Positions 12,040 to 23,005 of a DNA stretch of 64,000 nt are shown here, one piece after another. Each line of letters opens with the position of its first letter. The stretch's first letter is position 1. Location: NCBI RefSeq assembly GCF_963924675.1, contig NC_089230.1:868001-932000 (forward strand), given 5' to 3'. This DNA is from Phocoena phocoena (Eukaryota; Chordata; Mammalia; Artiodactyla; Phocoenidae). The position numbers and the translations under genes are program-made. A model generated the notes under the pieces. The model did no database searches. It was not told where the DNA came from and saw only the letters and a program-made list of their open reading frames with translations.

Positions 12040-14161
12040 TGCTTTACTTAATGTATTTGGGGTCTCCTTTTTGCAGGCTGCAGGTTCATAGTTCCCATTG
12101 TTTTTGAAGTCTGCCCCCAGTGGGTAAGGTTAGTTCAGTGGGTTGTGTAGGCTTCCTGGTGGAGGGGACTGGTGCCTGTGTTCTGATGGTTGAGGCTGGA
12201 TTTTGTCTTTCTGGTGGGCAGGATCTCTTCCGGTGGTGTGTTAGGATGTCTGTGAACTTATTATGATTTTAGGCAGCCTCTCTGCTAATGGGTGGGGTTG
12301 TGTTCCTGTCTTGCTAGTTGTTTGGCATGGGGTGTCCAGGACTGGAGCTTGCTGGTTGTTGAGTGGAGCTGGGTCTAAGCATTAAGATGCAGATGTCTGG
12401 GAGAGCTCTTGCCAATTGATATTATGAGGGCCCAGGAGGTCTCTGGTGGACCAGTGTCCTGAACTTGGCTGTCCCAGCTCCTAGGCTCAGGCCTGACACC
12501 TGGCCAGAGCACCAAGACCCTGTCAGCCACACTTCTTAGAAAAAAAGGGAGAAAATAAAATAAAATAAAATAAAATAAAATAAAGTTACTAAAATAAAAA
12601 AGTAATTAAAAAAAGAAACCAATAAACAAATCCACCAATGATAAGAAGTGGTAAAAACTATACTAAAAAGAAAACCAGACAGATGGAACCCTAGGACAAA
12701 TGGTAAAAGCAAACCCCTAGAGACAAAATCACACAAAGAAGCATACACATACACACTGACAAAAAGAGAAAAAGGGAAGAAAAATGTGTGTATATATATA
12801 TATATATATGTATATAAAGGGAGAGAGCAATGAAATGAATAAACAAATCTACCAATGATAATAAGCTCTAAATACTAAACTAAGATAAACATATAAATCA
12901 GAAACTAGTCAGTCACATACAGCAAACCCCAAGTCTACAGGTACTCCCAAAGTTCACCGCCTCAATTTTGGGACAATTTGTTGTCTATTCAGGTACTCCA
13001 CAGATGCAGGTACATCACGTTGCTTGTGGAGCTTTAATCCGCTGCCTCTGAGGCTGCTGGGAGGGATTTCCCTTTCTCTTCTTTGTTGTCACAGCTCCCA
13101 GGGGCTCAGCTTTGGATTTGGCCCCGCCTCTACGTGAAGGTCGCCGGAGGGCGTCTGTTCTTCGCCCAGACAGGATGGGGTTAAAGGAGCCGCTGATTCG
13201 GGGGCTCTGGCTCACTGAGGCGGGGGGGAGGGAGGGGCACGGAGTGCGGGGCCGGCCTGCGATGGCAGAGGCCGGCGTGACGTTGCACCAGCCTGAGGCG
13301 CGCCGGCGTTCTTCCGGGGGAGCTGTCCCTGGATCCCAGGACCCTGGCGGTGGCGGGCTGCAGAGGCTCCCCAGAAGAGGGGTGTGTGGATAGTGACCTG
13401 TGCTCGCACACAGGCTTCTTGGTGGCGGCAGCAGTGTCCTTAGTGTCTCCTGCCCGTCTCTGGGGTCCGCGCTGTTAGCCGCGGCTCGCGCCCGTCTCTG
13501 GAGCTCCTTTAAGCAGCGCTCTTAATCCCCTCTCCTTGCAGACCAGGAAACAAAGAGGGAAGAAAAAGTCTCTTGCCTCTTCGGCAGCTCCAGACTTTTC
13601 CCCGGACTCCCTCCCGGCCAGCCGGCTAGCCATGGCGCACTAACCCCTGCAGGCTGTGTTCACGCCGCCAACCCCAGTCCTCTCCCTGTGCTCCGACCGA
13701 AGCCCGAGCCTCAGCTCCCAGCCCCGCCCGCCCCGGCGAGGGAGCAGACAAGCCTCTCGGACTGGTGAGTGCCGGTCGGCACTGATCCTCTGTGCGGGAA
13801 TCTCCCCGCTTTGCCCCCCGCACCCTTGTTGCTGCGCTCTCTTCCGCGGCCTCGAAGCTCCCCCCTCTGCCACCCGCAGGCTCTGCCCGCGAAGGGGCTC
13901 CTAGTGTGTGGAAACCTTTCCTCCTTCACGGCTCCCTCCCACTGGTGCCGGTCCCGTCCCTATTCTTTGTCTGTTTTTTCTTTTGCCCTACCCAGGTACG
14001 TGGGGAGTTTCTTGCCTTTTGCGAGGTATGAGGTCTTCTGCCAGCCTTCAGTAGGTGTTCTGTAGGAGTTATTCCACGTGTAGATGCATTTCTGGTGTAT
14101 CTGTGGGGAGGAACGTGATCTCCGCGTCTTACTCCTCAGCCATCTTGAAGATGCTCCCTCC
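12040..14161 (-). promoter_or_regulatory. L1 5' UTR / internal promoter
   Basis: This lies between the L1 5' end and ORF1. 13030-13960 is strongly GC- and CpG-rich, unlike the rest of the window, and is the only CpG-island-like segment. 12540-12900 is instead A-rich, with an (AAAAT)n run at 12551-12583 and a (TA)n run near 12787-12808. The YY1-type box at 14139-14147 is the usual start-site positioning element of L1. ORFs in the GC-rich part overlap in all frames and are composition artefacts. Confidence 0.8.
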
Positions 14162-14171
14162 TGGCACCTCT

Positions 14172-14716
14172 GACCTTTAGTCTTCAAACCTGAGACTGAA
14201 GAACCAGGACACACCCACTCGATCCAGTCCAGGGTCGTGCAAGGGTTTAGACTCCTTCTTCCAGGCTGGTCTCTAGACATCAGTGTTGACCTGGGATCCC
14301 ATTCCTTTCATCAAAACAAGGGGAAATATTGTCTTCTCAGATATCTAGTGAAGGATAAATCACCAATAAAAGAAGATTGTATAAACCGGATCACATATGT
14401 CTTAAACACAGACAGTTTTCATCTACTGCCAACCTGAAAGCCTCCTTGCGATAAACAGGCAACGTTTTGCAGTGAGAGTTCAAACTGCCAAGCCGGCAAG
14501 ACGCTCCCTTTGTACCACCTCAGCTTGGCTTTAGCCTGAGCCATCGTCACGAGCAGCCGGAAATGTAATATCACCTAATTTAGCCCAGAACGGATTTATT
14601 TAATACTTTAATAATAATATACATTTTTAGCAAGTGTTTCCACTCAGGGGCTGAGTGACTCATCAGCAACCCTGCCAGAGCCTGTCTCAGATTCGTGGGT
14701 CAAACTTCTGGAATGT
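14172..14716. other. Unassigned sequence
   Basis: Unique sequence between the L1 target duplication and the CT tract. No feature recognised. Confidence 0.5.
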
Positions 14717-15327
14717 TCCTTTCTCCCTTCCTCCTTCCTCCCTTCCTTCCTTCCTTCCTTTCTCCCTCCCTTCCTTCCTTCCTCCCTTCCTCCTTCCTCC
14801 CTTCCTCCCTTCCTCCCTTCCTCCCTTCCTCCCTCCCTCCCTTCCTCCCTTCCTCTCTTCCTCCCTCCCTTCCTCCCTTCCTCCCTTCCTCTCTCACTTC
14901 CTTCCTCCCTTCCTCCCTTCCTCCCTTCCTCTCTCACTTCCTTCCTCCCTTCCTCCCTTCCTTCCTTCCTTCCTTTCTCCCTCCCTTCCTTCCTTCCTCT
15001 CTCACTTCCTCCCTTCCTTCCTGCCTTCCTTCTTTCCTTCCTTCCTTCCTTCCTCCCTCCCTTCCATCCTTCCTCTCTCACTTCCTTCCTTCCTTCCTTC
15101 CTTCCTCCCTCCCTTCCTGCCTTCCTTCCTGCCTTCCTTCCTCCCTTCCTGCCTCCCTTCCTGCCTTCCTCCCTTCCTTCCTTCCTCTCTCATTTCCTTC
15201 CTTCCTTCCTTCCTCCCTCCCTTCCTTCCTTCCTCCCTTCCTGCCTTCCTTTTCTCCATCTTCTCCTCCTTCTCCTTCTTCTTCTTCTTTTTCTTCTTCT
15301 TCTTTTTCTCTCTCTCTTTCTTTCTTT
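14717..15327. repeat. (CCTT/CCCTT)n polypyrimidine microsatellite
   Basis: About 610 bp of nearly uninterrupted C/T on the plus strand, made of TTCC, CTCCC and CCTTCC words with rare A or G. It ends in a T-rich CTT/TTTC run. The minus strand is a GGAA/GGGA purine tract. Ser/Leu/Pro and Gly/Arg/Glu/Lys ORFs over it are artefacts of the repeat. Confidence 0.97.
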
Positions 15328-16899
15328 ATGTAAAAGAGATTGCAAATTGGCAACTAAATTTTGATTGCTTTTTAAGTTTGTTCTTTTTTTCCTTAGTCAT
15401 AATTTTGTAAGTTACTAGAAAAATACTTAGACCCACTCATGCCTTATTCTCCAGGGACATCTGTTAGAGGCCAGTCCTCTTCTGGGCATCGGGTCAGTGA
15501 GTTCCTGCCCCCAGACATTGACTTTCTTCTGGGAAGAATGTTTACCTTTATGGATGCCGTTTCTAGCAAACCTCTTACCCCCGAGAGGAAGGAACCTGGT
15601 TTTCAGGAAAGAGGGTTCTGATCCTGGCAATAATGTAAGGCAGCTGGGCCTGGGAACTTGAGATACACTTTCATTTTAGGTTCTTTGCTCCTTAGTGGAA
15701 TTGACTGTCAGAAATCTGGTTTCCACATTGCTTTGTGTTAATAAAAATGGGAGAAGCAAAGAAGAGTTTATATCTTCACATATGTGCAGCTGGAGGGAAA
15801 AGCACTTTTTGGGTGGGTCATAGCATATGTCACAGCGTGCTGAAATCAGAAGCTGCAGGCAGTGAGTGCAATCGCGTTCCCAGCTGTTGGCACCGTTGGG
15901 GGGCTTGCCTCGACTTCCCCAGCCCGGCTGTGCCTCCAAAAGCAGGATGCGGGCTCAGGAGGGAATTCCCACAGGTGATAAGTTGCCGCCTTGCTTTCCG
16001 TTCAGTTTACTCTTTCTTAATCTTCTGCCAGCTGGACACATAAAAGGTAGCCTCCACCTTCTTCAGTCCAGAGCACATCAAGGAACCAAAAACAACTCCC
16101 CTCTCACCAGCTGAAGAGTTTCAGGACCTCATCCTTATCACAGCAAGACTGACTCAAAAAAATAGATATGGTTCAATTAAAGACCCTAGAGCGTGACACT
16201 CCTTCCACACAAAGGCAGAATACGTCTGGCTGTGGATACACAGTAAAGAGGAAGGAAACACATGCCGTCTGGAAAATAGGGTTTTATCTACCTATTAATT
16301 TTAATTTTGGAGAGTTATTCTCTAGTCAGTGTGAGCTCAGTGAATGAAAAACATTAAACTTAGGGTTTCCTCGGAGTCGAGCAAGACGTTCTGCCTCTGA
16401 TGCAGGTGACCTGACTGTGACTTTCTCAGGGCGACTTCACTTTCTAAGACTTGAAAGGGAAATAGGCTTTGGCCCCTCCCTCACCCGTGGTGGAGGCTCT
16501 TGAAAAGGCTGCGAACGGTTCTGAAGTTCAGAGGAAGGCTGCCCAGCTGTGTGGGATATTCATGGAGACTGTCTGGTTATTACAATTTTATTTCTCTCCC
16601 TATTGAAGTGGAAGCTTATGGAAGAATGCACCCCTGTCTAGACTTTCTGTGAATTTCCCACAGTAGCTCCTACCTAGCCGTGTGTAACCTCAGCTCATTA
16701 TCATTTCTTTTCATTCCTAGGAGCCTTTCTCTAACAGTCACTAACAGGTGATTTCTCTGCTCGACCAGAGGCCCCCAGTTCCTTGGTCCATTAGTGTCTC
16801 CATCTTTTCATGGTGCTCCTGGGCCAAACGAAATACCCAACAGTTCCTTTTATTAAGCAGTTAGGCCCAAAGACCGTCATATATGCTGTGTCCCAGTGA
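15328..16899. other. Unassigned sequence
   Basis: No repeat or gene recognised. ORFs are short and without protein-like composition. Confidence 0.5.
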
Positions 16900-17185
16900 C
16901 TGCAGCACAGCTCCTCAAACTTTGGAATCAGGCTGGACACTGCCGCCCTCCTGCCCTCATGTCCACACTGATTTTCTGAGCGTTCTTGCTCTTAATCACA
17001 CAACTGGGGCAAACCCAGCAGAGATGACGTAATTGGAAGGAGTGCAGGGGTTCAGTGAAGCTGTGAACTACCTCAAGCTGGAGGCTCCACAAACACACAA
17101 TTTAAATACCCAGTGGCACCCCTCCTGAGCTCCCTGGGGTGCCTGTTGAGTCTCAGTACACAGTTTGGGAACCATGGTGCTGGAC
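16900..17185. mobile_element. Possible hAT (MER5-like) DNA element
   Basis: One end reads CAGCTCCTCAAACTTTGGAATC and the other CACAGTTTGGGAACCATGG. This resembles the inverted ends of MER5-type Charlie elements (TCTCAAACTTT versus AGTTTGAGAACCA). The middle is not recognised and may be an insertion or an unrelated piece. Confidence 0.35.
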
Positions 17186-17767
17186 GAATGTTTTCACTTA
17201 AAAGCTTCTTGTCTCTGTAATAAAACCAGGCCTGCAAGCCCAGCGCTGAGAGTTCTCGGCCATCTGGTCGACTCAGACCTATTTACCACTTCTCCTGGCC
17301 ACTGCCCATAGGTCACTGTGTGACCCCCTGGGGTTCCATCCTGCACTGTCCTTGACTGCGAGGCCCTTGTCTTCTGAAAGCAGAGCCTGGCCCATGCTTG
17401 GGTTCAGCTAGTTGGTTGTCTAACTTGGGCAAATGTGGCAGGAGTGCAGGGGAGAGTCAGACAAGGAAGGAGGAGAGGGCACGTAGGTGCCTTTTCCCAG
17501 TTGGAGGCTGCCCCACAGGGGCCTTGGAGAAGAGACAAGAGGCCTCCTTGGGCCCTCGTCACCCATGAGTGAGGGCTACCCTGGGACCTCTGAGTTCCCT
17601 GTGCCTCTGGGTCTGAAGCGGGGCAGAGTTGAGACGCAGGTGCACCCTTGGGTGGGATGCCATCAGGGCAGTGGGAGGTGGCAATGGGCATGGAGCACAC
17701 CTGCAGTTACTGTTAGGGTTAAGGTTATGTCCATCACCATGCGTTTAACAGAAACCTGGCATCCAGC
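17186..17767. other. Unassigned sequence
   Basis: Moderately GC-rich; nothing recognised. Confidence 0.5.
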
Positions 17768-18049
17768 AAAGAAAGGGTACTGTGCGTAAAATAGACAACT
17801 GAGGGGAACATACCGTATGGCACAGGGAGCTCTACTCAATGCACCGTGGTGACCTCAATGAGAGGGAAACCCAAAAGGGAGGGGATTTCTGTATGTGTAT
17901 GGCTGATTCTCCTTGCTGTGCAGTAGAAGCTAACACAACATTGTAAAGCAACTATACTCCAATAAAAATTAATAAAAAGTAAAGAAATAAAAGAACTAGG
18001 AAAACAGCAAGAACAACAACAAAAAACAAACAAAAAAGAAAGGGTGCTG
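17768..18049 (+). mobile_element. 5'-truncated L1 3' end
   Basis: The sense-strand L1 3' UTR carries GGCACAGGGAGCTCTACTCA, then GCAACTATACTCCAATAAAAA and an A-rich tail. It is flanked by 15-bp target repeats AAAGAAAGGGTRCTG (17768-17782 and 18035-18049, one difference). About 250 bp was inserted. Confidence 0.93.
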
Positions 18050-19689
18050 GTGAACCCACCCAATTCCCCAGGACTGGCTCCGCAGTTGGAATTCTAACCG
18101 GCTCCCTTGGGCAGGAGCCTTCCAGGGTCTGAGTGTGTGTACCACATGACAGTCATGTGACTTCCTGCACTAATGATGACGTACTTGATTTATAGCAATT
18201 GATTGGAGAAATGTCCACTGATCTCTGAGCTGGCGGCCTCGGCCCTGTCGGTTGGTTATCAGCGTGTCCTGGGTTGTTCTTCTGTGGTTCCACATAAAGA
18301 GCTGTGTCAGGCCCATGACATCAGGGGAACAGGGTAAGTCCTCCCCTATCCCTCACAAACACACACCTGCACGTTTCTGAGCTCACAGTCCTTACCTTTA
18401 GCCAGTCCATTTTTAAAAATAGCTTTAATACAGTTTCACCATTCCCCTAGGAATTTTGATGACAGACAGAGGTCATGTTTTTACAAAGAAAGTACTTTGC
18501 TGTATGATAACCCACATCCATGCATCCTCTTAGTCAGCAGTATTGGTACTTCGCTGACAACTAGCACTTTTCCTCAAGGAGGCACTTTATTTACATCCTG
18601 CTGTGTTAACACAGCAGGAAGTTTCCAGGGCAAAACTTGGGTGTGGAGGGGCCACGGAGTGTCCTTGTGTGGCTTGTGGTCCCTGGACTTTCAGTCAGTT
18701 CCCCCAGAGCTGGCCCGGCCCTGGGGAAGGGCCTGCGCCGACCAGACTCACAGAAGCAGGGCCTCCATTGTCAATCTCCTGGGAATTCTTGGCTGGTGGG
18801 AGCGCGTTACAACAAGTTGGAGGGAGGGCAGAGCCCCTGCTGGTCCCAGAAAGGCAGCATCGGTCCCTGCATCGGCAGGATGCAGGAAGTCCTTTCTGGG
18901 TGGAGCAGATGCGCCCAGAGGGGTCTCCCCCCAGAGACGCCAGAGACGAGCCCAGACCTGGCTTTTGGGTGAGTCTCGGCTCTAGTGTTGGCATCCACCC
19001 TCCCAGAGTCCCCAGGAAGCCCCCTCGGGGTAGAGCCACTTCCTCCAGTCACAGGGTGGAGGTCGGTCCCTCGCGAAAGTCAAGGTCTTTCTCCCAGGAT
19101 TGCCTCCCTTCTGTGGACCTGGGACCCGACCCTGGAAACTCCTATGTGGTATCAGGCTCTTCCTCTGAAGGGCCCCAGCCTGGGGTCTCCCTGGGAGGGA
19201 TGGAGGGACTCGGGTGCTGAGCTGTCTGTCCTTGCTCCACACCTGTCCTCACGCTCAGACTGTGACTGGGACTGACTGCAACCCAGTGTTTGTTACCAGT
19301 CACCAGGAATTGGAGGGATGGTGGCCATTCAGGACAAACAGGCAAGAAAGAGGGCTGGCTGTGGAACTCACGTCCATCACACTGGTCAGTAGGACAACTT
19401 TCCTGCCACTGACTCTCTCTTATCGCCCCCCACCAAACATAAGGGCTCTCAGACAGAAGGCAGAGGGCACAAGCGGGTGGGTGAGAGCCGAGGCCCAGGG
19501 TGCCCACCCCAGTGAAGACCTTGGGGGTGGGGTGCGGTGAGCCTGCATCGGAGGTGAGTGTGAGAACCAGCTCCTCAGCCTCTGCCTACGCGGATTCTCC
19601 CACAGGGTGGTCCCCAGAGCCTCCAACGGGACAGGGAGCATTGCCTGCTGACGACGTTTAGATTAAACGGGGCGTTCTGTGTCTGGCTT
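18050..19689. other. Unassigned, GC-rich from about 18600
   Basis: 18600-19660 is GC-rich with long overlapping ORFs in most frames on both strands (up to 205 codons). None has a recognisable domain, and the open frames follow from base composition. A minus-strand segment 18396-18446 has a good donor (AAAG|GTAAGG) and a fair acceptor but is only 51 nt; I treat it as chance. Confidence 0.5.
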
Positions 19690-20637
19690 CCGCTCTCTCT
19701 GTTGTGCAGTGAGATTCACCCAGGTTATATTTAGCATGCTTACTTTCCATTTCTGTATAATATTCTACCAAATAAACAGACTAAAATTTATTTCTCCGAA
19801 CCTAGGGTTGTCTCTGCTCAGGAATCTGAATGACGCTGCAGTGAACGTGCCTGCGCAGGTCCTTGGCATGTACGTGCGTGTAGCTCTGTGGGGTGCACTT
19901 AGGAGCAGACGTTCCAGCTTTACCAGCGCTGACCAGCTTGCAGTTCTTGAGACTTTCAGTGGCTCATGTATTTTCAACGCTTGGTACTACCAGTCTCTAA
20001 TTTTAGCCTTACTGGTGGGTATGTAGCGATATCTCCTATGAATTTAATTTACACAGATTTCCCAAACTTTATTCCTTAAATATATTTGCTCTCCTGTTTT
20101 CACTTTTATTTCCTCTGACTCTCATTAGGTGTATGTTAGATATTCTCCTCCTGTTTATCATGCCTTCTACTTATTTCTCATATTTCAACTCTATCTATAA
20201 TTCTCTTTTCTTTCTGGGTGATATTTACAGAAGTAGCTTCTGGCCCACTGCATTTTTTGAACTATGTCTACAGTGTCATTTAAAGTAACCCACAGAATTT
20301 TTCACTTAAAATATGTGTTTCTATGTGGATGTGTGTATGCATTTTAGAGGTTCTGTTTAATTCTTCCCCAAATCTACCTGTTAATTTTTCATTGTCCTCA
20401 GTTTCTTCCTTATATTTTTAATTTTACCGTATTTTCTTTAAGCAGTTTACACATACTTATTTTATATTCTCCGTATAATAATTTCAATGTCTGCAGTCCT
20501 TGGGTGTCTAATTTTGCTATTTTTTTCCTGCAGACTTTTGCTTTTTTCCCTGTCTTTTGTAATTATAGACCTCAAGTTCTTAATCAGCTGATCTTAGTGG
20601 AAATTAAGGGTCTACATTGTGTATATGCCCCCCAGAG
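19690..20637 (-). mobile_element. Old L1 fragments (antisense)
   Basis: 19690-20035 follows the order of the L1 ORF2 C terminus in reverse, with degraded versions of the 'gcatgtatcag..attccat' and 'ggtgggtatgtagtgatatctc' landmarks. 20036-20637 looks like L1 or HAL1 ORF1/5' sequence in reverse, T-rich. All frames are broken. Confidence 0.55.
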
Positions 20638-20879
20638 AAAATTACTGTCTTTTTTTTTTTTTTTTTTTCCTGCGGTAAGCGGGCTTCTCACTGTTGTGGC
20701 CTGTCCCGTTGCAGAGCACAGGCTCCAGACGCGCAGGCTCAGCGGCCATGGCTCACAGGCCCAGCCGCTCCACGGCATGTGGGATCTTCCTGGACAGGGG
20801 CACAAACCCGTGTCCCTTGCATCGGCAGGCGGATTCTCAACCACTGAGCCACCAGGGAAGCCCGAAAATTATTGTCTTT
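20638..20879 (-). mobile_element. CHR-type tRNA-derived SINE
   Basis: Minus-strand copy, 20653-20864: poly(T) at the left, then ...GCCATGGCTCACAGGC..., ending CCACCAGGGAAGCCC. The target repeat AAAATTAYTGTCTTT lies at 20638-20652 and 20865-20879 (one mismatch). This cetacean-type SINE is about 210 bp. Confidence 0.95.
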
Positions 20880-20909
20880 AAGGGGCCACTTTAATTTCTT
20901 GGCTGGGGG

Positions 20910-21098
20910 TTTACAGCATCTGTGTTGCCCAATGTGGTAGCTACTAGCCAAATGTGGCCACTTAAATCAAAATTAATTAAAAGTTAATAAAATAAAATTA
21001 ATTTCTAATTTGTACAAGCTACATGTCAAGTGCTCGATAATCACACGTGGCAAATATATTTCCATCATTGCAGAAAGTTCTATTTGAAAGTTGTGTAC
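20910..21098. mobile_element. Old non-autonomous hAT-type DNA element
   Basis: Related half-sequences face each other: AATGTGGTAGCTACTAGCCA at the left, and a right half holding CAAGTGCTCGATAATCACAC followed by CCATCATTGCAGAAAGTTCT. An AT-rich centre separates them. This matches a common mammal-wide MITE-like repeat; the exact name is uncertain. Confidence 0.6.
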
Positions 21099-21639
21099 TG
21101 GTTCATAGAGATTTATATAAATGTGACCCCCAAATCAACAGGCAGTACTGTTGTGACACTTCTTAAGCAAATGATGTGTTTTCCCCATGGAAGGGGAACT
21201 ATTCAGCCCTTCATGTAACTTGTATATACGCCAGGGGATTTATTCCAAATGCTCACTTTCTTTGGCTGAAGACTTGTCTCCTTTCAACTGACTAGTTTGT
21301 GAAACCCAAGGCTTTAGGTTTCTGGTTGGGTGAAAATTGCACCCAGAGAAGCCAAAAATTCAGTTCTACCTCTTCTGTGTTAGTTCTTGACCTCTGGGGA
21401 TCCCCTGTGCAATATCTTTGAGCTTAACTAAGCATTTAAAAATTTTTGGTTGTAATTCATCTAGTGTTTCAAAGTATTTTGCAGGACGGTATATATCTTT
21501 TTTCAGAAAAACAAATTCTGTACTGATCTCCAGCTCAGCATGTGTTCAGAATGAAGGTCTTCCCGCTCAGAAGCACTTCCTGCCCTCAGGATGCGGCCCC
21601 CACGTCTTCTGCATCCCTGCATCGCTCCTCCTTAGTGCC
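21099..21639. other. Unassigned sequence
   Basis: No feature recognised. Confidence 0.5.
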
Positions 21640-21765
21640 CGGTCCCTGCCGCCATCAGTCCTTGCCTTTCACTTAGCCTGTGAGCTTCTGAAGAGCAGCA
21701 ACTGTGCCTTTTTCGTCCCAGTTTCACCACCTGGCACTAGCCCAGCCCAGAATGGAACCAATTCA
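21640..21765 (+). repeat. L2 LINE 3' end
   Basis: Contains GTGAGCTTCTGAAGAGCAGC, AACTGTGCCTTTTTCGTCCC and CACCTGGCACTAGCC, the usual order of a diverged L2 3' end. Confidence 0.6.
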
Positions 21766-22844
21766 AGTCCTTAATTTTAGCACTTAAAATATTTTCTGTC
21801 GAAGAATATCTTACTTGGGAGATCTTTTGCATGAATGTAAAGAATCTACACTAGGTTGAGAATACCAAGGGGATGGCCATCCTGCTACATCTGTCTTGTT
21901 TCCCAAGGTGATAAAGCCCTTTAAGAGTTTACAATCTAGGAAATCGCCCCCAGATTTGAAAGAGCATAAATCAATAGGGCATTAAGTTTTCATATGAAGA
22001 TTTGTGATTGGAAGGCAAACGGTCAACCAATAGCCGTAAGACAGCTGAGGACGGCCATCCCTGCTGTTTCTCAAGCAGCGGTTAATTACCAACCCTGAGC
22101 GAAGCGACTGTGTTTTGCTTTGTGGATCTGCTTAACAGCAATTTCTCAGCACAGAAAATCTTCTTAGCTCTACTTTTAATATTTTCCTTGTTCTTTATTT
22201 TTTATAAAGAATCTGTAAAACATTTGCAGATGTTCATGGCAACACAAAGCAAACATCTATGGCTGGTCACTCAGCGTGATTTCTTTGTTGAGAAGCCATT
22301 CACTAATCTGCAGGGTCTGTTACTGACGCTAGGGTTCCTTTCATGGGAGTGAGTTTGTACAGAATGTTCCTGTCGATGTTTTAAAAACCCTTGCCCAAAC
22401 TGCTGGAGTCTGGTTACTCAGCTTGTGTTCGAATGGGATGCCTATAGGAAGATGAGACCCTTTGATGAACACGGCACATTGGTGAGAATTTCACCTGGAA
22501 GCATATCCTGGGATCATCACCTGAACATTTCACACAGGACAGACACACATTTATTTTAAACTTTTAATTTTCTTTCTTGGAAATTGGCCAAGTGAGCAGA
22601 ATTGTCTAACATTGAGTCATTCCTTTAAATGGTCAAAAATGGAATGCCTTTGGTTAAAGAAAGAAAATTTTCAAAATTTTATTTTAATAATTATAGCAGC
22701 AAATGGCCAACTTGGAGCTAGAAAGAATGTCCAGGGGTCTTTCACTGTAAACTGGCAACTTGAGACGTTGAATGTAGACCCTGGGCACCATGCACCCTGC
22801 AGCACAGTGGGAAGGGCCCGGGTTGGGTGAGACATGCCTGGGTT
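21766..22844. other. Unassigned sequence
   Basis: AT-rich; no recognised gene or repeat. Confidence 0.5.
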
Positions 22845-23005
22845 ACATATTAACAGGTGGCTTCTTAGGTGTCTGGTGTTCAGGACATTACCGCTGAGGA
22901 TCAGTTGTGTCATCTTTAAATTGGAGACAACCTTTCCTTTGATGGTATCATTTTGAGGAGTAGATGAGATGAAGAGTATAAAATATCTGGCACATATATG
23001 TGCCA
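22845..23005 (+). repeat. MIR SINE, 3' part
   Basis: Diverged MIR: TGTGTCATCTTTAAATTGGA, then GAGGAGTAGATGAGATGA and ATATCTGGCACATA. It ends in an 18-bp perfect palindrome (22988-23005) built on the TGGCACATA end. Confidence 0.6.

Larger units (their letters stand above)
9884..14171 (-). mobile_element. 5'-complete L1 retrotransposon with internal deletion
   Basis: This single L1 insertion is read on the minus strand. Its 5' end is at about 14161 and its 3' end at about 9894, bounded by the direct repeat TGGCACCTCT (9884-9893 and 14162-14171). In order it contains a GC-rich 5' UTR (12040-14161), ORF1 (11152-12037), a short spacer, an internally deleted ORF2 (10266-11093) and a 3' UTR (9894-10265). 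A YY1-like box (CAAGATGGC in sense) lies at 14139-14147, right after the 5' end as in other mammalian L1s. At 4.3 kb it is about 3 kb shorter than a full element because most of ORF2 is gone. With a frameshifted ORF1 and no reverse transcriptase it cannot move by itself. Confidence 0.92.

Noticed and set aside
13112..14065. Cluster of overlapping 60-100 codon ORFs on both strands
   Set aside because: They lie in the GC-rich L1 5' UTR, which is non-coding; open frames follow from composition.
14644..15410. Long Ser/Leu/Pro and Arg/Glu/Gly/Lys ORFs up to 251 codons
   Set aside because: They are translations of the CT/GA tract and change frame identity with the repeat word; no start context or domain.
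18396..18446. Minus-strand micro-exon with AAAG|GTAAGG donor
   Set aside because: Only 51 nt with a weak acceptor and no protein-like frame; expected by chance at this window size.
18497..19540. ORFs up to 205 codons
   Set aside because: GC-rich DNA open in most frames on both strands, low-complexity Gly/Pro/Ser/Arg composition, no domain and no clear splice pair.
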